A DNA stretch of 64,000 bases from Streptomyces griseochromogenes (GCF_001542625.1 NZ_CP016279.1:9362001-9426000); one strand, 5' to 3'. Positions 35,793-45,094 are shown, numbered from the stretch's first letter. Notes: generated from the sequence alone by a model not told the origin. Translations and numbers: made by a program.

Positions 35793-36893
35793 GTGTCCCT
35801 GCCCGACGTCCTACTGGCCGCCGGAGCGACGCCGTCCCCGTCCCCCTCGGGGTCGACGCCCCCGGCCGTGCCGAGCCTGCAGGATGCCCAGGAGAGCGCG
35901 ACGAACGCGGCGAGCTGGGTGGAGCAGAACTGGTCGACCTGGCTCGCGATGGGCCTGCAGATCCTGCTGATCCTGGTCGTGGCGTTCGTGCTCAGAGCGG
36001 CGGTACGGCGGGCGATCACCAAGCTGATAGACCGGATGAACCGGACCGTGGAGTCGGTGGACGGCACCGCGCTCGGCGGGCTGCTGGTCAACGCCGAGCG
36101 GCGCCGGCAGCGCTCGCAGGCGATCGGCTCGGTGCTGCGCTCGGTGGCGAGCTTCCTGATCCTCGGCACGGCCGCGCTGATGGTGCTGTCCACTTTCAAG
36201 ATCAACCTGGCGCCGCTGCTGGCATCGGCCGGTGTGGCCGGTGTGGCGATCGGTTTCGGCGCGCGGAACCTGGTCACGGACTTCCTCTCCGGCGTGTTCA
36301 TGATCCTGGAGGACCAGTACGGCGTCGGCGACACGATCGACGCGGGCGTGGCCTCCGGCGAGGTGATCGAGGTCGGGCTGCGGGTGACCAAGCTGCGCGG
36401 CGACAACGGTGAGATCTGGTACGTCCGCAACGGCGAGGTCAAGCGGATCGGCAACCTCTCGCAGGGCTGGGCGACCGCCGGGGTCGATGTGACCGTGCGG
36501 TCGGGCGAGGACCTGGACCGGGTGAAGGCCACGCTGGACGAGGTCGCCACGCAGATGAGCAAGGAAGAGCCCTGGAACGAGCTGCTGTGGAGCCAGATCG
36601 AGGTGCTCGGCCTGGACTCCGTGCTGATCGACTCCATGGTGGTCCGCGTCTCGGCCAAGACCATGCCGGGCAAGTCGGTGACGGTCGAGCGCGAACTGCG
36701 CTGGCGCATCAAGCGGGCCTTCGACGCGGCGAGCATCCGCATCGTGGGCGGGGCGACGGCCGCGGAGGACGTGCAGGACACCCCCGACCCGGCGGCGGCG
36801 GTGGCGGCCCCGTCGGTGTACTCCAACGCCGACTCCCCGCAGTCGGCGGCCACGACACCGATCACTCCGCAGCAGCGGTCGGCGCCGAAGTAG
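35793..36893 (+). CDS. Small-conductance mechanosensitive channel (MscS family)
   Basis: 366 residues. Membrane helices are at about 47-68, 112-130 and 135-165; the third is the pore helix with the MscS pattern LLASAGVAGVAIGFGARNLVTDFLSG. The following beta domain (EDQYGVGDTIDAG) and alpha/beta domain match MscS. The C-terminal 45 residues are a disordered Ala/Pro/Ser tail. It releases solutes on hypo-osmotic shock. GTG 35793 is chosen because GGAGG lies eight bases upstream; ATG 35778 is in frame. Confidence 0.9.
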   Translation: MSLPDVLLAAGATPSPSPSGSTPPAVPSLQDAQESATNAASWVEQNWSTWLAMGLQILLILVVAFVLRAAVRRAITKLIDRMNRTVESVDGTALGGLLVNAERRRQRSQAIGSVLRSVASFLILGTAALMVLSTFKINLAPLLASAGVAGVAIGFGARNLVTDFLSGVFMILEDQYGVGDTIDAGVASGEVIEVGLRVTKLRGDNGEIWYVRNGEVKRIGNLSQGWATAGVDVTVRSGEDLDRVKATLDEVATQMSKEEPWNELLWSQIEVLGLDSVLIDSMVVRVSAKTMPGKSVTVERELRWRIKRAFDAASIRIVGGATAAEDVQDTPDPAAAVAAPSVYSNADSPQSAATTPITPQQRSAPK

Positions 36894-36920
36894 GGCGCCC
36901 CGGCCGCCACGCCCGCTCCC

Positions 36921-36960
36921 ACGCCTCCGAGGTAACGACTCCGTTTCCTCGGGGGCGTTG
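36921..36960 (+). terminator. Imperfect terminator after the mechanosensitive channel
   Basis: ACGCC, CCGAGG and ACG pair in turn with CGT, CCTCGG and GGCGT to give an interrupted stem at 36921-36958, followed by TTGT. Confidence 0.5.
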
Positions 36961-37007
36961 TCTATTGACGCCCTCTTCGTCCTGGGCTTACGTTCCTCCC
37001 ACCCGAA

Positions 37008-37022
37008 TAGGAAAGTTTCCTA
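37008..37022. promoter_or_regulatory. Operator palindrome TAGGAAAGTTTCCTA (CsnR-type)
   Basis: A perfect 7+1+7 palindrome about 90 nt before the ROK regulator, in the only gap large enough for the operon promoter. As I recall, a palindrome with the GGAAAG/TTTCC core is the CsnR site in front of chitosanase and csn genes in Streptomyces. I saw no second copy in the window. Confidence 0.7.
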
Positions 37023-37114
37023 ACAGTGATCTTCCGGCGGCCGTTGATCACGGCTGGACGTCATGGTCAGGTCACTGGGAAGCTGGGCAGTCGGAAAGGC
37101 AGGTGTCGACCCCC

Positions 37115-38326
37115 ATGGCAGGAACCGCCGGTACGCCGGGCACCCCGCGCGTCCTGCGCGCCATGAACGACCGCGCCGCCCTGGACCTCCTGCTGGAGCA
37201 CGGGCCGCTGTCCCGCACCCGGATCGGCAAGCTCACCGGCCTGTCCAAGCCGACCGCCTCCCAGCTGCTGGCACGCCTGGAAGCGGCCGGACTGGTCCGG
37301 GTCACCGGCACCAGCGAGGGCCGTCCCGGCCCCAACGCCCAGCTGTACGCCGTCAACCCCACGGCCGCCCACGCCGCCGGACTCGACGTCACCCCGAACC
37401 GCATCCGCGCCGCCGTCGCCGACATCACCGGCCGCACGGTCGGCGAGTACGAACTGCCCACCCCGGGCCGCCACCCGGACCGGCCCGTCCTCCAGCAGGT
37501 CACCGAGGCCCTGGACGGCGCGGTGAAGGCGGCGGGGCTGGCCCGGGACGACGTCCACCGGCTGGTCATCGGCACTCCGGGCGCCTTCGACCCGGGCACC
37601 GGGCAGCTGCGCTACGCCTCCCACCTGCCCGGCTGGCACTCCCCCAGCCTGCTCGGCGAACTCGCCGCCGCGCTGCCGATGCCGGTGGAGTACGAGAACG
37701 ACGTCAACCTCGTCGCCATCGCCGAACAGCGGCTCGGCGCGGCCCGCGGCCACGCGGACTTCGTCCTGCTGTGGAACGAGGAGGGGCTCGGCGCCGCCCT
37801 GGTCCTCGGCGGCCGGCTGCACCGGGGCTGGACCGGCGGCGCCGGCGAGGTCGGCTTCCTGCCGGTGCCGGGCACACCGCTGGTGCGCCAGGTGACCAAG
37901 GCCAACAGCGGCGGCTACCAGGAGCTGGCCGGCTCCCAGGCCGTGCCGAGGCTCGCCCGGGAACTCGGCATCGAGGACGTGCCGACGGGGCCGCACGCCG
38001 AGGCCGCGGCCGAACTCGTGGCGCGCGCCGCCGACCACGCGGGCGGGCCGCACCGGGAGCTGCTGCAGACCTACGCGACCCGGCTGGCCACCGGTCTCGC
38101 CTCGCTCGTCTCCGTGCTCGACCCCGAACTCGTCATCCTCAGCGGCTCCGCCCTGACGGCCGGCGGCGAGGTGCTGCGCGCCCTCGTCCAGGCCGAGCTG
38201 GAGGAGCTGGCGGCGGCCCGCCCCCGGCTCGTCGTCGGCGACGTCCGAGAACACCCCGTACTGCGCGGCGCGTTGGAGTCCGCGCTCGCCACCACCCGCG
38301 ACGAGGTCTTCGACACCTCGCGCTAG
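37115..38326 (+). CDS. csnR: ROK-family transcriptional repressor (CsnR-like)
   Basis: 403 residues. N-terminal winged helix at about 12-65 (LLLEHGPLSRTRIGKLTGLSKPTASQLLARLE), then a ROK sugar-kinase-like domain from about 85 with GTPGAFD, YENDVNLVAIAE and GGAGEVGFLP. The zinc-binding cysteine motif of many ROK proteins is absent. It heads the amino-sugar operon and should repress it at the upstream palindrome, released by glucosamine-type ligands. The symbol follows the resemblance to the S. lividans chitosan cluster, recalled from memory. GTG 37103 is an alternative start. Confidence 0.82.
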   Translation: MAGTAGTPGTPRVLRAMNDRAALDLLLEHGPLSRTRIGKLTGLSKPTASQLLARLEAAGLVRVTGTSEGRPGPNAQLYAVNPTAAHAAGLDVTPNRIRAAVADITGRTVGEYELPTPGRHPDRPVLQQVTEALDGAVKAAGLARDDVHRLVIGTPGAFDPGTGQLRYASHLPGWHSPSLLGELAAALPMPVEYENDVNLVAIAEQRLGAARGHADFVLLWNEEGLGAALVLGGRLHRGWTGGAGEVGFLPVPGTPLVRQVTKANSGGYQELAGSQAVPRLARELGIEDVPTGPHAEAAAELVARAADHAGGPHRELLQTYATRLATGLASLVSVLDPELVILSGSALTAGGEVLRALVQAELEELAAARPRLVVGDVREHPVLRGALESALATTRDEVFDTSR

Positions 38327-38393
38327 CCCGCAGTCCCCCCTTCTCCGCCTTCTCCCCCTTCTCACACCCACCCCGCCCCCGGGAGACCTCGCC

Positions 38394-39737
38394 ATGCCCG
38401 AAGTCGCACCCTCCGTTGCCCGAAAGGCGGCTTTTGCCGTAACCGCCTCCCTCGCTCTCCTCACCACCGCCTGCACCGGCCAGTCCGGCTCCGGCGCCAC
38501 CGACGACGCCTCCAAGGACACGACGATCAACTTCTGGCACGCCTGGAGCGCGCCGAACGAGGTGAAAGCGGTCAAGTCGCTGGTCGCCGGCTTCGAGAAG
38601 GCGCACCCCAACATCCACGTGAACATCGTCGGCAACATGACCGACGACAAGATCAACCAGGCGCTGCGGTCCGGCGGCGACCAGGCCCCCGACGTGATCT
38701 CCTCGTTCACCACCAACAACGTGGGCAAGTTCTGTTCCTCGGGCGCGCTGGTGGATCTGAACCCGTTCCTCAAGAAGTCGGGGATCGACCCGGAGACGAC
38801 CTTCCCGAAGACGATGAACGAGTACACCCAGTTCGACGGCAACCGCTGCACGGTGCCACTGCTGGGCGACGCGTACGGCCTCTACTACAACAAGACGGCG
38901 TTCGAGAAGGCGGGCATCGCCGCTCCGCCGAAGACCTGGTCGGAATTCGAGGCCGACGCGAAGAAGCTGACCATCACTCAAGGGGACGGCTACAAGCAGC
39001 TCGGTTTCATGCCGGACTACCACGGCTGGGAGTCCACCACCGAGCACTACTTCGCCCAGTTCTCCCCTACGTACTTCGACAAGAACGGAAAGTCCGCCCT
39101 CGCCGAGGACCCGGCGTTCGAAAAGGGCTTCACCCTGCAGAAGCGGCTCGTGGACGAACTCGGCGGATTCCAGAAGCTGGAGAAGTTCCGGGCCACGCTG
39201 GGTGACGAGTGGGGCCCGAAGCACCCCTTCCACACCGGCCAGGTGGCCATGCAGCTCGACGGCGAATGGCGGCTCGGCATGGCCGAGCAGGCCAAGCCGG
39301 GCTTCGAGACGGGCGTCGCCCCGCTGCCCGTCCCGGACGACCAGGCGGACCAGTACGGCAAGGGCTACATCACCGGCACCATCGCGGGCATCGCCGCCAC
39401 CAGCCACAAGCAGAACGCGGCCTGGGAACTGGTGAAGTACATGACCACGGACACGGACGCGGTGGTCGGCTTCGCCAACGACATCCACAACGTGCCCTCC
39501 ACGCTCGCCGCGCTGAAGTCCCCGAAGCTGAAGTACGACCCCCGGTTCAAGACGTTCCTGGACATCGCCGCGAACCCGGAGTCCACCACCACTCCCGCCT
39601 CGATCAACGGCGGTGTGTACCTGGTGACGATCCAGCAGTTCGGCTACGACTACGAGAGCGGCAAGGCCACCGATCTGAAGGCAGGTCTGAAGAAGACGGC
39701 CGCACAGATCGACACGGACATCGCGCAGGCGAAGTAG
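38394..39737 (+). CDS. csnE: Sugar ABC transporter substrate-binding lipoprotein
   Basis: 447 residues. Lipoprotein signal with lipobox TTAC and lipidated C27. The mature part is a cluster B type extracellular sugar-binding protein: INFWHAWSAPNEVKAVKSLVAGFEKAHPNI, DVISSFTTNN, and the closing GGVYLVTIQQFGYDYESG. It should capture chitosan-derived mono- or oligosaccharides on the cell surface and hand them to the two permeases that follow. GGGAG precedes the ATG. No ATPase gene is in the operon, so a shared multi-sugar ATPase (MsiK type) is expected. Confidence 0.87.
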   Translation: MPEVAPSVARKAAFAVTASLALLTTACTGQSGSGATDDASKDTTINFWHAWSAPNEVKAVKSLVAGFEKAHPNIHVNIVGNMTDDKINQALRSGGDQAPDVISSFTTNNVGKFCSSGALVDLNPFLKKSGIDPETTFPKTMNEYTQFDGNRCTVPLLGDAYGLYYNKTAFEKAGIAAPPKTWSEFEADAKKLTITQGDGYKQLGFMPDYHGWESTTEHYFAQFSPTYFDKNGKSALAEDPAFEKGFTLQKRLVDELGGFQKLEKFRATLGDEWGPKHPFHTGQVAMQLDGEWRLGMAEQAKPGFETGVAPLPVPDDQADQYGKGYITGTIAGIAATSHKQNAAWELVKYMTTDTDAVVGFANDIHNVPSTLAALKSPKLKYDPRFKTFLDIAANPESTTTPASINGGVYLVTIQQFGYDYESGKATDLKAGLKKTAAQIDTDIAQAK

Positions 39738-39740
39738 CCC

Positions 39741-40682
39741 ATGAGCACGATCACCCTCGCCTCCAAGCGCCGCAGGGCGGCGCTGCGCACGGCCGCCTTC
39801 ATGTCGCCCTGGCTCATCGGCTTCGCGGTCTTCTTCGCGTATCCGCTGATCTCGACGGTCTATTTCTCGTTCATGCACTACGACGGCTTCAAGCCGCCGA
39901 CGTGGAGCGGAACGAAGAACTGGACGTACGTCTTCGAGCACTACCCGCTCTTCTGGCCCGCCCTGCGCAACACCCTGTGGCTGGTCGTCGTCATGGTGAC
40001 CCTCCGGGTCGTCTTCGGACTCGGCGTGGGCCTGCTCATCACGAAGATCAGGACCGGTGCGGGTGTCTTCCGCACCCTCTTCTACCTGCCCTACCTCGCC
40101 CCGCCGGTCGCGGCGACGATGGCCTTCGCCTTCCTCCTCAACCCCGGTACGGGCCCGGTCGACTCGATCCTGGAGAAGGCGGGCATCCCGGCGCCGGGCT
40201 GGTTCAACGACCCCACCTGGTCCAAGCCCGCCCTGACGCTGCTGGCGCTGTGGGGCATCGGCGACCTGATGGTGATCTTCATGGCCGCGCTGCTGGACGT
40301 ACCGACGGAGCAGTACGAGGCGGCGGAGCTGGACGGGGCGTCGGCCTGGCAGCGGTTCCGCTATGTCACCCTGCCGAACATCTCGCCGATCGTGATGTTC
40401 GCGGTGGTCACCGGCGTGATCCAGACGATGCAGTACTACACGCAGCCGCTGATCGCCGGGAAGGTCGCCTCCGGTGTGATCCAGGGCGCGGGCACCCAGT
40501 TCGAGCCCGGCTATCCGGACAAGTCCACGCTCACGCTCCCCCAGCTCGTCTACAACCTCGGCTTCCAGCGCTTCGACTACGGCTCCGCGTGTGTCGTCGC
40601 CCTCGTGCTCTTCGCCCTGTCGATGGTGTTCACCGCGTTCCTGATGCGGCGCCGGGGCGGTCTCATCCAGGCAGGTGACTGA
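39741..40682 (+). CDS. csnF: Sugar ABC transporter permease (MalF type)
   Basis: 313 residues with six membrane helices. The ATPase-docking EAA loop is at about 192-215 (EQYEAAELDGASAWQRFRYVTLPN). N-terminal TAAFMSPWLIGFAVFFAYPL is typical of MalF-type subunits. Its ATG is 3 nt past the binding-protein stop. An extended loop before the last helix (IQGAGTQFEPGYPDKSTL) is usual for this family. Confidence 0.9.
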   Translation: MSTITLASKRRRAALRTAAFMSPWLIGFAVFFAYPLISTVYFSFMHYDGFKPPTWSGTKNWTYVFEHYPLFWPALRNTLWLVVVMVTLRVVFGLGVGLLITKIRTGAGVFRTLFYLPYLAPPVAATMAFAFLLNPGTGPVDSILEKAGIPAPGWFNDPTWSKPALTLLALWGIGDLMVIFMAALLDVPTEQYEAAELDGASAWQRFRYVTLPNISPIVMFAVVTGVIQTMQYYTQPLIAGKVASGVIQGAGTQFEPGYPDKSTLTLPQLVYNLGFQRFDYGSACVVALVLFALSMVFTAFLMRRRGGLIQAGD

Positions 40683-40684
40683 CC

Positions 40685-41578
40685 ATGACCCAAGTACTGG
40701 ACCAGCCGGTGAAGCCGGCGCCGCCGGTGTCCGGAGCGGAGCGGACCGCCCGCCGCAGGGCGCTGCTCGAATGGATCGCGATCCACTCCCTCGGCGTCGC
40801 CGCCGCCCTCTTCTTCACGCTCCCCTTCGTGTTCGTGTTCCTGACCTCGCTGATGAGCGACTCGCAGGCGCTCAGCCGGGATCTGATCCCGCACACCTGG
40901 GAGTGGGGCAACTACCGGAAGGTCTTCGACACGCCCGGGTTTCTGACCTGGTGGAAGAACACGCTGGTCTACGCCGGTCTCGGCACCGTACTGACCGTGG
41001 CGTCCTCGATCCCTGTGGCGTACGCGCTGGCGAAGTTCCGCTTCCGGGGCCGCAACCTGTCACTCATGCTGGTGATCTCGATGATGATGCTGCCCCCGCA
41101 GGTGATCATCATCCCGATGTACCTGTTCTGGGCGAAGCAGCTGGACCTGTCGGGCACGCTGTGGCCGCTGATCATCCCGATGGCGTTCGGGGACGCGTTC
41201 TCCATCTTTCTGCTGCGCCAGTTCCTGATGACCATCCCGAACGAATACGTGGACGCCGCGAAGGTGGACGGCTGCGGTGACCTGCGGACCCTGCTGCGGG
41301 TCGTCCTGCCCATGGCGAAACCGGGCATCGCCGCCGTGGCCCTCTTCCAGTTCTTCTACGCCTGGAACGACTACTTCGGCCCCCAGATCTACGCCTCGGA
41401 GAACCCCGGCGCCTGGACCCTCTCCTACGGCCTGGAGTCCTTCAAGGGCGCCCACCACACCGACTGGAACCTCACCATGGCCGCGACCGTACTGGTCATG
41501 GCCCCCGTGATCCTCGTGTTCTTCTTCGCCCAGAAGGCGTTCGTCGAGGGTGTCACGCTCACCGGAGTGAAGGGTTGA
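40685..41578 (+). CDS. csnG: Sugar ABC transporter permease (MalG type)
   Basis: 297 residues with six membrane helices. The EAA loop is NEYVDAAKVDGCGDLRTLLRVVLPMAKPG. It pairs with the MalF-type subunit two bases upstream. Together they form the membrane channel of the uptake system. Confidence 0.9.
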   Translation: MTQVLDQPVKPAPPVSGAERTARRRALLEWIAIHSLGVAAALFFTLPFVFVFLTSLMSDSQALSRDLIPHTWEWGNYRKVFDTPGFLTWWKNTLVYAGLGTVLTVASSIPVAYALAKFRFRGRNLSLMLVISMMMLPPQVIIIPMYLFWAKQLDLSGTLWPLIIPMAFGDAFSIFLLRQFLMTIPNEYVDAAKVDGCGDLRTLLRVVLPMAKPGIAAVALFQFFYAWNDYFGPQIYASENPGAWTLSYGLESFKGAHHTDWNLTMAATVLVMAPVILVFFFAQKAFVEGVTLTGVKG

Positions 41579-41598
41579 TCCGTACATGCTGCATCTCC

Positions 41599-41616
41599 CC
41601 GGGGGACAGCCCCCGG
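41599..41616 (+). other. Intercistronic hairpin between csnG and csnH
   Basis: CCGGGGG and CCCCCGG pair over the loop ACAG, with no T run. It lies in the only sizeable gap (90 nt) inside the operon. It may stabilise the upstream transporter mRNA or reduce read-through into the enzyme genes. Confidence 0.4.
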
Positions 41617-41668
41617 ACCCCCGGCCGATGATCGTCGTCTCCGACGCCCGGAAGCGAGGCACACTCCA

Positions 41669-42934
41669 GTGAAACTCACCGTGGTCGGCGGAGGCTCGAC
41701 CTACACCCCCGAACTCATCGACGGCTTCGCGCGCCTGAGGGACACCCTGCCCGTCGAGGAACTGGTGCTCGTCGATCCGGCGGCCGAACGCCTGGAGCTG
41801 GTGGGCGGCCTGGCCCGCCGTATCTTCGCCAGGCAGGCTCACCCCGGACGGATCGTCACCACCTCCGACCTGGACGCGGGGATCGACGGCGCCGCCGCCG
41901 TACTGCTCCAGCTGCGCGTCGGCGGACAGGCGGCCCGCGAACGGGACGAGACCTGGCCGCTGGAGTGCGGCTGCATCGGCCAGGAGACGACCGGTGCGGG
42001 CGGCCTCGCCAAGGCGCTGCGCACGGTCCCCGTCGTCCTCGACATCGCCGAACGGGTCCGCCGTACGAACCCCCGTGCCTGGATCATCGACTTCACCAAC
42101 CCGGTCGGCATCGTCACCCGCGCCCTGCTCCAGGCGGGCCACCGGGCGGTCGGCCTGTGCAATGTGGCGATCGGCCTCCAGCGCAAGTTCGCGGCACTGC
42201 TGGGCACCGACCCCAGGGAGGTGCACCTCGACCACGTGGGCCTGAACCACCTCACGTGGGAGACGGGAGTACGCCTCGGCGGGCCCGAGGGCGCGAACGT
42301 CCTGCCCAAGCTGCTCGCCGAGCACGGCGACGCCATCGCCGACGACCTGCGCCTGCCGCGCCCCCTGCTGGACCGCCTCGGTGTGATCCCCTCCTACTAC
42401 CTGCGCTACTACTACGCCCACGACGAGGTCGTACGGGAGCTGCGCACCAAGCCCTCCCGCGCGTCCGAGGTCGCGGCCATGGAACGACGGCTGCTCGCGA
42501 TGTACGGCGATCCGTCCCTGGACGAGAAGCCGTCGCTGCTCGCCGAGCGGGGCGGCGCCTTCTACTCGGAGGCCGCGGTGGACCTGGCGGCGGCCCTGCT
42601 GCGCGCGGCCGGCAGCCCGTACCAGGTGGTGAACACGCTCAACAAGGGCACGCTGCCCTTCCTGCCGGACGACGCGGTGATCGAGGTGCAGGCGGCGGTG
42701 GGCCCGACCGGACCGGTGCCGCTGCCGGTGCCCGAGCTGGATCCCCTGTACGCGGGCCTGGTCGCGAACGTGACCGCCTACGAGGACCTGGCCCTGGAGG
42801 CGGCCCTGCGCGGCGGCCGGGACCGGGTCTTCCGCGCCCTGCTCGCCCATCCCCTCATCGGCCAGTACGAGTACGCCGACACCCTCACCGACCGATTGAT
42901 CGCGCACAACCGGGAGCACCTCGCGTGGGCCTGA
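41669..42934 (+). CDS. csnH: GH4-family glycosidase (NAD- and metal-dependent)
   Basis: 421 residues. The NAD site is GGGSTYTPEL near residue 7. The metal ligands are C164 (LCNVAIG) and H194 (LNHLTW), with the conserved TNPVG at 143-147. GH4 enzymes hydrolyse (often 6-phosphorylated) disaccharides by a redox mechanism in the cytoplasm. In this operon the substrate is probably an imported glucosamine disaccharide. GAGG precedes the GTG start. The last 10 nt overlap the kinase gene. Confidence 0.9.
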   Translation: MKLTVVGGGSTYTPELIDGFARLRDTLPVEELVLVDPAAERLELVGGLARRIFARQAHPGRIVTTSDLDAGIDGAAAVLLQLRVGGQAARERDETWPLECGCIGQETTGAGGLAKALRTVPVVLDIAERVRRTNPRAWIIDFTNPVGIVTRALLQAGHRAVGLCNVAIGLQRKFAALLGTDPREVHLDHVGLNHLTWETGVRLGGPEGANVLPKLLAEHGDAIADDLRLPRPLLDRLGVIPSYYLRYYYAHDEVVRELRTKPSRASEVAAMERRLLAMYGDPSLDEKPSLLAERGGAFYSEAAVDLAAALLRAAGSPYQVVNTLNKGTLPFLPDDAVIEVQAAVGPTGPVPLPVPELDPLYAGLVANVTAYEDLALEAALRGGRDRVFRALLAHPLIGQYEYADTLTDRLIAHNREHLAWA

Positions 42935-43914
42935 CCGCAACCGACACCGCGCGTGTCCTCGCCATCGACGCGGGCAACAGCAAGACCGACGTGGCCGTGG
43001 TCACCGCCGCGGGGGAGGTCCTGGCCACGGCCCGCGGCGGCGGATTCCGTCCGCCCACGGTGGGCGTGACGGCGGCCGTGGACGCCCTCGCCGCCCCGGT
43101 GGCGCGGGCGTTCGCGGACGCGGGCGTCGGCTCCGTCTCGCATGTCTCGGCCTGTCTGGCCAACGCCGATCTGCCGGTGGAGGAGGAACAGCTGGCGGCC
43201 GCGCTGCACGCGCGCGCGTGGGGCGCGTCGGTGGAGGTCCGCAACGACACCTTCGCGATCCTGCGGGCGGGCGTGGCCGAGCCCCGGGGCGTGGCCGTGG
43301 TCTGCGGCGCCGGCATCAACTGCGTGGGCATGCGCCCGGACGGCCGCACCGCCCGCTTCCCGGCGATCGGCCGTATCTCGGGCGACTGGGGCGGCGGCTG
43401 GGCGCTGGCGGAGGAGGCGCTGTGGCACGCGGCGCGCGCGGCGGACGGCCGCGGCGAGCCGACCGCCCTGGCCCACACCCTGCCCGCCCACTTCGGCCTT
43501 CCCTCGATGTACGCGCTGATCGAGGCACTGCACCTGGAGCAGGTCGAGAACGGCCGCCGGCACGAACTGACCCCGGTCCTCTTCGAGACGGCCGCGCGGG
43601 GGGACGCCGTGGCGCGCTCGGTCGTGGACCGGCTGGCCGAGGAGGTGACGACGATGGCCACGGTGGCCCTGACCCGGCTGGACCTCCTCGACGAGGAGAC
43701 CCCGGTCCTGCTGGGCGGCAGCGTCCTGACCGCCGGGCACCCCCAACTGGACGACGGCATCCGTGACCTGCTGGCCTCCCGTGCACCGAAGGCGGACGTC
43801 CGGGTGGTGTCGGCGGACCCGGTGCTGGGGGCCGCGCTGCTCGGCCTGGACCGGCTGGGGTCCGGGGCGGGGGCGCGGGAGCGGGCGCGCGGTCACTGGG
43901 AGAAGACGCCTTGA
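42925..43914 (+). CDS. csnK: Sugar kinase, BadF/BadG/N-acetylglucosamine kinase family
   Basis: 329 residues of the ASKHA fold: phosphate-1 loop LAIDAGNSKTDVAVV, adenosine-side VVCGAGINCVG, RISGDWGGGWALAEEA and VLLGGSVLTAG. It should phosphorylate glucosamine or a related sugar after hydrolysis by the GH4 enzyme. The GTG at 42925 lies inside the end of the glycosidase gene, so translation is coupled. Last gene of the operon. Confidence 0.88.
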   Translation: MGLTATDTARVLAIDAGNSKTDVAVVTAAGEVLATARGGGFRPPTVGVTAAVDALAAPVARAFADAGVGSVSHVSACLANADLPVEEEQLAAALHARAWGASVEVRNDTFAILRAGVAEPRGVAVVCGAGINCVGMRPDGRTARFPAIGRISGDWGGGWALAEEALWHAARAADGRGEPTALAHTLPAHFGLPSMYALIEALHLEQVENGRRHELTPVLFETAARGDAVARSVVDRLAEEVTTMATVALTRLDLLDEETPVLLGGSVLTAGHPQLDDGIRDLLASRAPKADVRVVSADPVLGAALLGLDRLGSGAGARERARGHWEKTP

Positions 43915-44038
43915 GCGGGCAGCTGTCTTGAAAAAGCACGTTTATTCGGAAGATCGCCCGGACCCCGTGGAGGTCTGGCAGCGGGCCCATTAGCTTCACG
44001 CAGGTCTGCACCAAACAACCTCCACGGAAGGGGAACCC

Positions 44039-45094
44039 GTGTTCCGACGCACGGCCGCTATCGCCCTGGCCACCATCGCGGTCCTCGCGGGAATCGCAGC
44101 AAGCCCCGCGAGCGCCGAGACCAGGGCGGGTGCCGACCCGTCCGCTCTGAAAGACCTGACCCTCACCTCGTTAAGCAACGGCCGCAACCTGGACGTGCAG
44201 AACGGCAACACCGGCGACGGCGTCTTCCTCGTCACCAACAGCGCCCCCGGCCACCACCAGCAGTGGAGCGCGAACCTCAGCGGCAGCGACGGCTCCTTCA
44301 CCCTGGTCAACAGCGCCACCGGGAAGTGCGCGGACGCGGGACTGCCGCTCAGACAGCAGTCCTGCGACGGCCGGGCCTCGGAGCGTTGGTACTTCCAGCC
44401 CGTCACCGGCGGCACCGGCGCGTTCATGATCCGCAACACGCGGGACAACAAGTGTCTGGACGTCTGGTACAACGCCCAGTACGACGACGCGTGGACCGAC
44501 AGCTACGACTGCAACGGCACCAAGCCGCAGCAGTGGCGCCTGCCCGACACCGCGCGCGCCGCCGCCTTCGCCGCGGCCGTCGACTACGCCGGTGCGCGCT
44601 GCGTCAAGGACACCTCCACCTGCTCGTGGCGCACCCAGTCCCAGGCTCCCGCCGCGCCCCTGCCGAAGAAGTGCATCTCGCCGGTCTGGTTCAACGGCAC
44701 CTCGGCGCCGGTGCCGTGGACGTTCACCATGACCAAGCACACCGGCTGGACCTCCACGCTCGGCTTCAAGTTCGGCACCGACATCGGCACCGGCAGCGCG
44801 TCACCGGTGGCCGCCAAGGTCGGCGAGGAAGTCAGCGGCAGCGTCTCGCTGAACCTGGTCGAGGATCTCGGCAACAGCCTCGTCGTCACGGTGCCCTCGC
44901 AGCAGTACGGCTGGGTGGCCCTGTCGGAGCTGGCGACGAAGGTGACCGGTACCTGGACCTTCGACACGAACGGCTTCGCCTGGACCGCCGACGACACCCT
45001 GACCGTCCCGCTCAGGAACGACGACCAGGGCGGCGCCAGCATCTACGTCGCCCAGACCAACCCCACCTTCACCAACTGCGAGACCGGCCAGTGA
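44039..45094 (+). CDS. Secreted ricin-type lectin with aerolysin-like C-terminal domain
   Basis: 351 residues. A Sec signal (1-26, cut after ASPASA) is followed by one ricin-type beta-trefoil at about 35-168 with three Q-x-W-like repeats (QQWSAN, SERWYF, QQWRLP). Residues about 200-345 are rich in alternating Ser/Thr and hydrophobic residues: TSTLGFKFGTDIGTGS, EVSGSVSLNLVEDLGNS, LVVTVPSQQYGWVAL, TKVTGTWTF. That pattern and the vPP-like strand match the membrane-inserting domain of aerolysin/ETX-MTX2 pore-forming proteins. GGAAGGGG precedes the GTG. The pore-forming role is an inference from pattern only. Confidence 0.8.
   Translation: MFRRTAAIALATIAVLAGIAASPASAETRAGADPSALKDLTLTSLSNGRNLDVQNGNTGDGVFLVTNSAPGHHQQWSANLSGSDGSFTLVNSATGKCADAGLPLRQQSCDGRASERWYFQPVTGGTGAFMIRNTRDNKCLDVWYNAQYDDAWTDSYDCNGTKPQQWRLPDTARAAAFAAAVDYAGARCVKDTSTCSWRTQSQAPAAPLPKKCISPVWFNGTSAPVPWTFTMTKHTGWTSTLGFKFGTDIGTGSASPVAAKVGEEVSGSVSLNLVEDLGNSLVVTVPSQQYGWVALSELATKVTGTWTFDTNGFAWTADDTLTVPLRNDDQGGASIYVAQTNPTFTNCETGQ

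Noticed and set aside
36587..37114. Upstream extension of the ROK gene reading through from 36587
   Set aside because: The frame overlaps the end of the mechanosensitive channel and the operator palindrome; the winged-helix domain begins only after 37115.
41599..41616. True terminator inside the csn operon
   Set aside because: The stem is only 7 bp and has no T run; enzyme genes downstream need the same transcript, so it is recorded as a plain hairpin.
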